A model generated the notes under the pieces. That model searched no databases. It was not told the origin of the DNA and was given only the letters and a program-made list of their open reading frames with translations. Shown piece after piece: positions 21,881-25,853 of a DNA stretch of 25,853 bases; position 1 is the stretch's first letter; each line of letters begins with the position of its first letter. This DNA comes from an uncultured Clostridium sp. (lineage in GTDB: Bacteria; Bacillota; Clostridia; TANB77; CAG-508). Both the position numbers and the translations under genes were made by a program. Where the stretch lies: contig USQZ01000025.1 in NCBI GenBank assembly GCA_900556975.1, forward strand, positions 1-25,853. Direction: 5' to 3'.

Positions 21881-23563
21881 CTACCTCATCACCTTGTAAA
21901 TCTTACAACCAACGTCTCCATCATCATCAAGTAAAACTTCATAATTTAAAAAGCCGGTTTTCTCAATAACTTTAGCCAAAATCTCATCAGCACCTTTGTA
22001 CTTCTTTATGCTCAAAATAAATTCATTTTCTTCTGAAAGCTTAGAATCATTTTCCAAAACATCTAATTGATTTTCATTCAATATTAAACTCTCACTATAT
22101 GTTGCAAATTCAGGCATACTTTGAATATGATTAAACACCGTATCTCCAACATACACAAACTTATCTTCCTTATTTTCTTCAGCAATTTCTAAATACTTAG
22201 CATAACCTTTATAAAGAAAAGCAGGCTCACTAAACATTAATCCATAAACTGAAATTATCAACGAAATTCCAACTAAACTATATTTTAGCACATTTTTATT
22301 TTTAATAACAGTATCAATTAACAATAAAATTGAAATAATTATTAACGGCAAAACACACATTATATATCTTATAATATTTGCATCTTGCAATTCCGGTGAA
22401 ACCTTTACAATAACACAAACATAACAAATTACAGAAAATATAATCGCACCTGCACCTAAAGCATTTTTATCAACTTTCTTATTAATCACAGATTTTACAG
22501 CAACCGCCATAACCAATAAAATCAAACATATAGCAATAGCCAAAACAGGAACAGAAAAAGAATATCCTATCATATTCAAATACTCTACTAACTTTTCGCC
22601 AAATCCTCTTGCCATCTCAGCTTTTCCGACTCCACGATATGAAAAGAAAATATGATTAATACTCAATGGATAAAGCAATACACCTATCACAGCCATTTTT
22701 AAATATTTCAAAATATACGTTATAGCGCCCTGTTTTCCTTGCTTTCTTATCACTCCTATTAAAACTAAAACCGCAACCACTCCAGCAACAATGCAAAAAT
22801 AATATTGCGTCCAAAATCCAAGTAAAACAATCCAAGTAAGTTTATTCCATAATTTTTTATCTATATCAAAATCTTTTTTTATAATATCAATGTTAGCTGA
22901 AATAAACATTAAAACAAAGAAATTAAGCATAGAATACATTCTCTGAAAAATAACCGTTGAAATCGCTCCCATACTGAATCCGTACAGAATTAAAGTAGGA
23001 ATTATTAAATACTTTTTATCCAATTTTTCAAAAATATTTTTTATAGTCCATAAACTCAAAATCATAAAAGCAAGATTAATACTAAAAATAATATACTTTG
23101 AAAAATGCCCCATAAAAAATATTGAAACTGTATGTACTAAAAAATAAAAAAGAGGCGGATGAATATCACGAGATTGATTATAATAAACCATTCCATAATT
23201 TAACGCATCCTTTGGCTGAATAGTTAAATAATCATTTGCCTCATCAGAACTTCTCCATGTTGGAACAAACTCAGACTTAATACTAGCCAAAGTTTCATCT
23301 TTTATATTCCTATGATCAATCAAATAATACTTCAAATTTTGAATAATATTACCATTCATAATTTTTTCTTTAACAAAAATATTCGTTTCATCTTCCTTAC
23401 CATAAGGTCTGTAAACATTGTCATAAGCATAATTAGACGAACCATAAGAAAACATTTCATCCTCATGAAAGCCTTCCTTTTTCGTCATAAAAAATGTCAT
23501 AACAACACTAATAACAAAAATCACAATAATATATTTATAATTTACTTTCAAAAAATCTTTCAT
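21881..23563 (-). CDS. Polytopic membrane protein, GT-C/glycosyltransferase-39-like
   Basis: This 560-aa protein has about ten membrane segments. The first is at about residues 10-26 and is followed by an outside loop with HEDE (about 33-36), the place where GT-C glycosyltransferases carry an acidic active-site motif. RDIHPPLFYFLVH (about 132-144) is typical of the PMT/GT39-like ArnT-PMT superfamily. Members transfer sugars from polyprenyl-phosphate carriers to lipids or proteins outside the membrane. A soluble C-terminal domain (about 475-560) is predicted outside. The start has only a weak Shine-Dalgarno (AAGGA 14 bp away). It lies between the histidine phosphatase and thioesterase genes. 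Acceptor and donor are unknown. Confidence 0.72.
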   Translation of the reverse strand: MKDFLKVNYKYIIVIFVISVVMTFFMTKKEGFHEDEMFSYGSSNYAYDNVYRPYGKEDETNIFVKEKIMNGNIIQNLKYYLIDHRNIKDETLASIKSEFVPTWRSSDEANDYLTIQPKDALNYGMVYYNQSRDIHPPLFYFLVHTVSIFFMGHFSKYIIFSINLAFMILSLWTIKNIFEKLDKKYLIIPTLILYGFSMGAISTVIFQRMYSMLNFFVLMFISANIDIIKKDFDIDKKLWNKLTWIVLLGFWTQYYFCIVAGVVAVLVLIGVIRKQGKQGAITYILKYLKMAVIGVLLYPLSINHIFFSYRGVGKAEMARGFGEKLVEYLNMIGYSFSVPVLAIAICLILLVMAVAVKSVINKKVDKNALGAGAIIFSVICYVCVIVKVSPELQDANIIRYIMCVLPLIIISILLLIDTVIKNKNVLKYSLVGISLIISVYGLMFSEPAFLYKGYAKYLEIAEENKEDKFVYVGDTVFNHIQSMPEFATYSESLILNENQLDVLENDSKLSEENEFILSIKKYKGADEILAKVIEKTGFLNYEVLLDDDGDVGCKIYKVMR

Positions 23564-23588
23564 AATAACTCATAATATCCTTCATTTT

Positions 23589-24125
23589 TTATACATCATA
23601 CATATTCAATTCGCAATTACCAGCTCCTGGTATCTTTAATTTTCCATCTGGTTTTAAATTATTAAAATAGCAATACATCATCGCACAAATTCCAGCGTGT
23701 GTAACAATCAAAACATTTTTATCAGCATAATCTTTTCGTATTTTTTCTATAACATCTGAAACTCTATCAAAAAAATCTCGAACATTCTCAGCTTTCTCAT
23801 AATGTCTATCCGCTTCCCAATTCCAAAACTCTACCCAATCATATTCAACATTCTTTTTCTTACCTTCAAACTCTCCAAAATCTCTTTCACGCAATTCATT
23901 TAATCCAATAATTTGAACATCTCTACCTTCACAAACTATTTTTGCCGTTTCTTTACACCTATTTCGTGGGCTACACAAAACGACATCTATTTTCGTATTC
24001 ATAAGTTTATTTTTTACCATTTCAGCTTGTTCTTTTCCAGTTTCATTTAGTTTTATATCAATACTTCCTTGCGTTTTTCCTTCCACATTCCAATCAGTTT
24101 GACCATGTCTTATTACATATAACAT
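23589..24125 (-). CDS. Histidine phosphatase family protein
   Basis: This 178-aa protein of the phosphoglycerate-mutase-like superfamily has the phosphohistidine motif RHGQTDWN at residues 6-13, an Arg in SPRNRCKETA near 53, the catalytic-acid region ELRERDFGEFEG near 77-88, and THAG near 142. Length fits the broad-specificity PhoE/CobC/GpmB-type phosphatases rather than a true mutase. The substrate is unknown. It is the first gene of the minus-strand cluster that runs to 19691; AAAGGA lies about 13 bp upstream of the ATG. The gap to the membrane-protein gene is 25 bp. Confidence 0.88.
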   Translation of the reverse strand: MLYVIRHGQTDWNVEGKTQGSIDIKLNETGKEQAEMVKNKLMNTKIDVVLCSPRNRCKETAKIVCEGRDVQIIGLNELRERDFGEFEGKKKNVEYDWVEFWNWEADRHYEKAENVRDFFDRVSDVIEKIRKDYADKNVLIVTHAGICAMMYCYFNNLKPDGKLKIPGAGNCELNMYDV

Positions 24126-24166
24126 TTTATACTATCATTCCTTTCATTTTTTAATTCTACAAACTA

Positions 24167-24196
24167 CAAATAGTCTACCATAAAGTAGACTATTTG
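24167..24196. other. Perfect 12-bp hairpin upstream of the histidine phosphatase gene
   Basis: CAAATAGTCTAC (24167-24178) and GTAGACTATTTG (24185-24196) pair around a 6-base loop, just after the hydrolase remnant in minus-strand order. The T-tract that follows is poor (TAGTTTG), so it is either a weak terminator or a leader hairpin of the downstream operon. Confidence 0.5.
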
Positions 24197-24205
24197 TTAA
24201 GTTTA

Positions 24206-24417
24206 TTAATTTCTTATTTTCTCAATCATCTTTTCCGCAACAATTTCTAACTCTTCAATTTCCATATGGTGATTCATACCTTTCATTTCAACCAGCTCAA
24301 TTTCAGGTCTACTTTCTATAAATTTATAAGTATCCCCAATTGGTGCTGTATCATCTAAAGTAGCTTGAAATACTATAATTTTTCTTTTTTATTATAAATA
24401 TCTATATTTTTCTCCAT
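24206..24417 (-). pseudogene. Frameshifted remnant of an alpha/beta hydrolase C-terminus
   Basis: A 54-codon open stretch ending at the TAA at 24206-24208 reads KIIVFQATLDDTAP, then ELVEMKGMNHH, then a Glu/Lys-rich tail. This is the C-terminal part of an alpha/beta-hydrolase (serine aminopeptidase type), with the catalytic Asp (DDTAP) and His (NHH) but without the nucleophile domain. An ATG at 24417 with an AAGGGG site reads MEKNIDIYNKKEKL and stops; adding one A to the A6 run of the minus strand, near 24385-24390, would join it to the hydrolase frame. So it is an internally deleted and frameshifted relic, too short to be an enzyme. Confidence 0.7.
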
Positions 24418-24433
24418 ATTCCCCTTCTTTCGC

Positions 24434-24461
24434 AAAAATTCCAGACACGTCTGGAATTTTT
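24434..24461 (-). terminator. Terminator after the small antitoxin-like ORF
   Basis: A 12-bp stem, AAAAATTCCAGA/TCTGGAATTTTT, with a CACG loop ends on the minus strand in TTTTT. It overlaps the stop codon of the ORF at 24460-24582. Confidence 0.8.
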
Positions 24462-24582
24462 ATAATCCTAATTCTTCTTTCACCTCATCTAATGTATACG
24501 TCTTAGGATTCTTTTTATATTCCTCAATTGCTTCTTTATAATCTTTTAAATCTTCAATATCTTCATCATTTAATTTTTTCAT
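24460..24582 (-). CDS. 40-aa protein like the C-terminal tail of a RelB/RHH-type antitoxin
   Basis: The ORF starts at an ATG with a strong AGAGGGGAG site 6 bp upstream and ends in a hairpin terminator. The sequence MKKLNDEDIEDLKDYKEA continues to IEEYKKNPKTYTLDEVKEELGL (stated in two pieces). The tail pattern EY-x-x-NP-x-TYT-x-DEV-x-x-x-LGL is typical of the toxin-binding end of small ribbon-helix-helix antitoxins of Firmicutes. The DNA-binding half is absent and no RelE/ParE toxin gene is adjacent. It could be a surviving solitary antitoxin fragment or a relic. Expression looks feasible; function is inference. Confidence 0.6.
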   Translation of the reverse strand: MKKLNDEDIEDLKDYKEAIEEYKKNPKTYTLDEVKEELGL

Positions 24583-24604
24583 AATACTCTCCCCTCTGAA
24601 AATA

Positions 24605-24658
24605 TTATAAAATATCCTTCCTTATCATTTCAATAACATTTTTCAAAAATATAGATTG
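24605..24658 (-). pseudogene. Relic of the 3' end of an FtsX-type permease gene
   Basis: The frame ending at TAA 24605-24607 reads LKNVIEMIRKDIL, which matches the end of the intact permease at 25036 (QNIIETIRKDNI). At DNA level 24613-24642 and 25044-25073 agree at 27 of 30 positions in the same orientation. The frame has no start. It overlaps the -35 of the plus-strand 76-aa gene. Confidence 0.6.
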
Positions 24659-24709
24659 GCGAAATACTCAGTATGTGTTATAATATTTCTAACTTGAGAT
24701 TCTCAAGTT
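24656..24709 (+). promoter_or_regulatory. Promoter with a palindrome at the start point
   Basis: TTGGCG (24656-24661), 17 bp, TATAAT (24679-24684) with a preceding TG (extended -10) predicts transcription from about 24691. At exactly 24691-24709 lies a palindrome with 9-bp arms, AACTTGAGA-T-TCTCAAGTT. It would be a well-placed repressor operator, or a 5'-terminal mRNA hairpin. Confidence 0.75.
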
Positions 24710-24753
24710 ATTTTGGTAACTTGCAAACAATAATTTGAATAAGGAGAGTAAAT

Positions 24754-24984
24754 ATGCCAAACAGAAAATATGCGTATGCCGACATGAAAAAGTTTCGAAA
24801 AACTACAAACGCTCAGAAAAAAAGATACTATAGCAAAACCAGTTTTTACGGTCCGAGTACTTGGACTGTCGAACAAGATAAAATGGTTTTGGAGCATCTT
24901 ATTTCTGATACTGAGTTGTCAAAAATCATTCAACATTCTGTTAAAGCAATTCAAGTGCGCCGGTGCAAGTTAAAGAAAAAATAA
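24754..24984 (+). CDS. Small Myb/SANT- or helix-turn-helix-like protein
   Basis: This 76-aa basic protein starts with an AAGGAGAG site 6 bp upstream. Residues 1-35 are rich in Lys, Arg and Tyr. Residues about 37-76 read WTVEQDKMVLEH...DTELSKIIQHSVKAIQVRRCKLKK, which resembles the short SANT/Myb-like motif W-T-x-E-(D/E)-D-x-x-(I/V)-L...D-x-E-L-A-x-x-(L/I)-x-R-S-x-x-A-I-x-x-R-R-x-K-L found in small phage and bacterial DNA-binding proteins. It has its own promoter and terminator and is one of only two plus-strand genes. The palindrome at its start point suggests self-control, which is inference. Confidence 0.7.
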   Translation: MPNRKYAYADMKKFRKTTNAQKKRYYSKTSFYGPSTWTVEQDKMVLEHLISDTELSKIIQHSVKAIQVRRCKLKKK

Positions 24985-25013
24985 AGAAAAGGGTCATATG
25001 ACCCTTTTCTTTT
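24983..25013. terminator. Bidirectional terminator
   Basis: A perfect 15-bp-arm palindrome centred at 24997/24998 (AAAGAAAAGGGTCAT and its complement) is followed by T-rich sequence on both strands. It serves the plus-strand 76-aa gene and the minus-strand permease gene, which converge here. Confidence 0.9.
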
Positions 25014-25035
25014 GCCCTTTACAATAAACTTCAAA

Positions 25036-25853
25036 CTATATATTATCCTTCCTTATTGTTTCAATAATATTTTGCTTATTAATTTTCTTCAAAGAAAATC
25101 TCATAATAACCCAAATTAAAACAACAACAGCAATAATTGAAATGCCAATTGCTTTTAATGGTAACTCGTACGTCATCTCATATCCAATACCAAAAGATTT
25201 AAATAATAAATAAGACAAACCAATTCCAATTGGTATACCAATAACTAAAGCCTTACCACCATATAAAACACTTTCCAATCTAATCATCCTGTTAAACTCT
25301 TTTTTCGTCATACCAATTGATTTCAAATTAGCAAATTCCTTTTGACGCAACTCCATATTAGTTGTAATCGTATTAAATATATTTGTAACACCAATCAAAG
25401 AAATAACAGCAATAAATCCATATAAGAAAATAGAAATAACCAACCACATAGCACTTTGTTCTTTAACCATTGTTTCAATATTCTCCACATATTTTACCGC
25501 ACTTGATTTCTTAGCAAACTCTTCAAGTTCACTTGGATTGCTAGAATCAGCATATAAGCTTACACTCATATCATCTTTATTTTTATACTTATCAAAAAAC
25601 TCATCACTAACTATAAGCATTCCATTTGAATAATAATCATTTTGAAGTCCCATTGGAACCGAATCAACAATCGCAGCAATTTCTAAATCAATGCTCTTAC
25701 CATCTATACTAGCGCTAATATAATCACCTTTTTTATAATCATAAACTCTATACATTGAATATGTTTTCTTACTATCAATATACGTTTTAGTCGAATCCTT
25801 TAAAATAACTTTATCTTTTACATCTTCATACTTTAAACCATTCTTATTTAAAA
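25036..25853 (-). CDS. FtsX-type ABC transporter permease, C-terminal part
   Basis: The frame is open from the window edge to the TAG at 25036-25038, so the N-terminus is missing; the ATG at 25755 is internal, because coding continues upstream (LNKNGLKYEDVKDK...). The part seen (272 codons) has an outside domain (MacB/FtsX-like, about the first 130 residues) and then three membrane segments of an FtsX permease domain. The typical motif LRQKEFANLKSIGMTKKEF lies between segments one and two, where the ATPase partner docks. Such permeases work with an ATPase in peptide sensing, resistance or cell-wall control. The ATPase gene is not in the window. Confidence 0.88.
   Translation of the reverse strand, partial: LNKNGLKYEDVKDKVILKDSTKTYIDSKKTYSMYRVYDYKKGDYISASIDGKSIDLEIAAIVDSVPMGLQNDYYSNGMLIVSDEFFDKYKNKDDMSVSLYADSSNPSELEEFAKKSSAVKYVENIETMVKEQSAMWLVISIFLYGFIAVISLIGVTNIFNTITTNMELRQKEFANLKSIGMTKKEFNRMIRLESVLYGGKALVIGIPIGIGLSYLLFKSFGIGYEMTYELPLKAIGISIIAVVVLIWVIMRFSLKKINKQNIIETIRKDNI

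Larger units (their letters stand above)
24613..25073. repeat. 30-bp direct repeats flanking the 76-aa plus-strand gene
   Basis: The copies at 24613-24642 and 25044-25073 share TATCCTTCCTTAT, then TTTCAATAA, then ATTTT, with 3 mismatches. The right copy is inside the intact permease gene and the left copy is the relic. The enclosed 401 bp hold a complete plus-strand unit: promoter, gene and terminator. Confidence 0.55.

Noticed and set aside
24703..24897. Minus-strand frame opposite the 76-aa gene
   Set aside because: The plus strand has promoter, ribosome-binding site and terminator; the minus frame has none.
1..25853. tRNA, rRNA, CRISPR array or known riboswitch
   Set aside because: No cloverleaf, rRNA segment, regularly spaced repeats or riboswitch core that I could recognise by reading either strand; a covariance-model search could still find one.

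Overview
The window looks like chromosomal DNA of a low-GC, anaerobic Gram-positive bacterium of the Clostridia. Genes are AT-rich, ribosome-binding sites are AGGAGG-like, and several promoters are near-consensus housekeeping type (TTGACT-17-TATAAT). A class B sortase, a rubrerythrin, a Bacillus/Clostridium-type LexA box and an acyl-ACP thioesterase fit this. The species cannot be named from the sequence alone. Almost all genes are on the minus strand; only two short single-gene units are on the plus strand.

Layout from low to high coordinate. (1) 1-3.7 kb: the 5' part of a secreted protein, a PHP phosphoesterase, a rubrerythrin and a class B sortase, mostly separate transcription units. The sortase promoter lies so close to the start codon that its mRNA may be leaderless. 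(2) 3.7-5.05 kb: a lone plus-strand RelA/SpoT-type nucleotide synthetase gene with its own promoter and terminator, flanked by an 11-bp inverted repeat. (3) 5.1-7.9 kb: a two-gene operon of a GNAT-like protein and a compact GshF-like ATP-grasp protein whose glutamate-cysteine ligase half is shortened. (4) 8.2-18.7 kb: a type II fatty-acid-synthesis operon transcribed from about 18.62 kb in the order acyl-CoA/ACP synthetase, biotin protein ligase, fabD, fabG, fabF, accB, fabZ, accC, accD, accA, fabI. It encodes all four acetyl-CoA carboxylase subunits, the enzyme that biotinylates AccB, and the elongation cycle. It lacks acpP and fabH, and it is interrupted by fold-back elements. (5) 18.7-19.7 kb: dinD under a near-perfect promoter with a LexA box in its spacer. 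(6) 19.7-24.1 kb: a minus-strand cluster of a histidine phosphatase, a GT-C-like membrane protein, an acyl-ACP thioesterase, an HD phosphohydrolase and a second PHP protein. (7) 24.1-25.85 kb: a degraded patch with a frameshifted alpha/beta-hydrolase remnant, a 40-aa antitoxin-tail-like ORF, a relic of a permease 3' end and a plus-strand 76-aa Myb/SANT-like gene with a palindrome at its predicted transcription start. It ends with the 3' part of an FtsX-type ABC permease.

The least expected observations are the 169-bp fold-back (MITE-like) element between accB and fabZ, the GshF-like/GNAT pair, the small plus-strand genes that look inserted (one between 27/30-bp direct repeats derived from a permease 3' end), the SOS-controlled dinD promoter and the probable leaderless sortase transcript.
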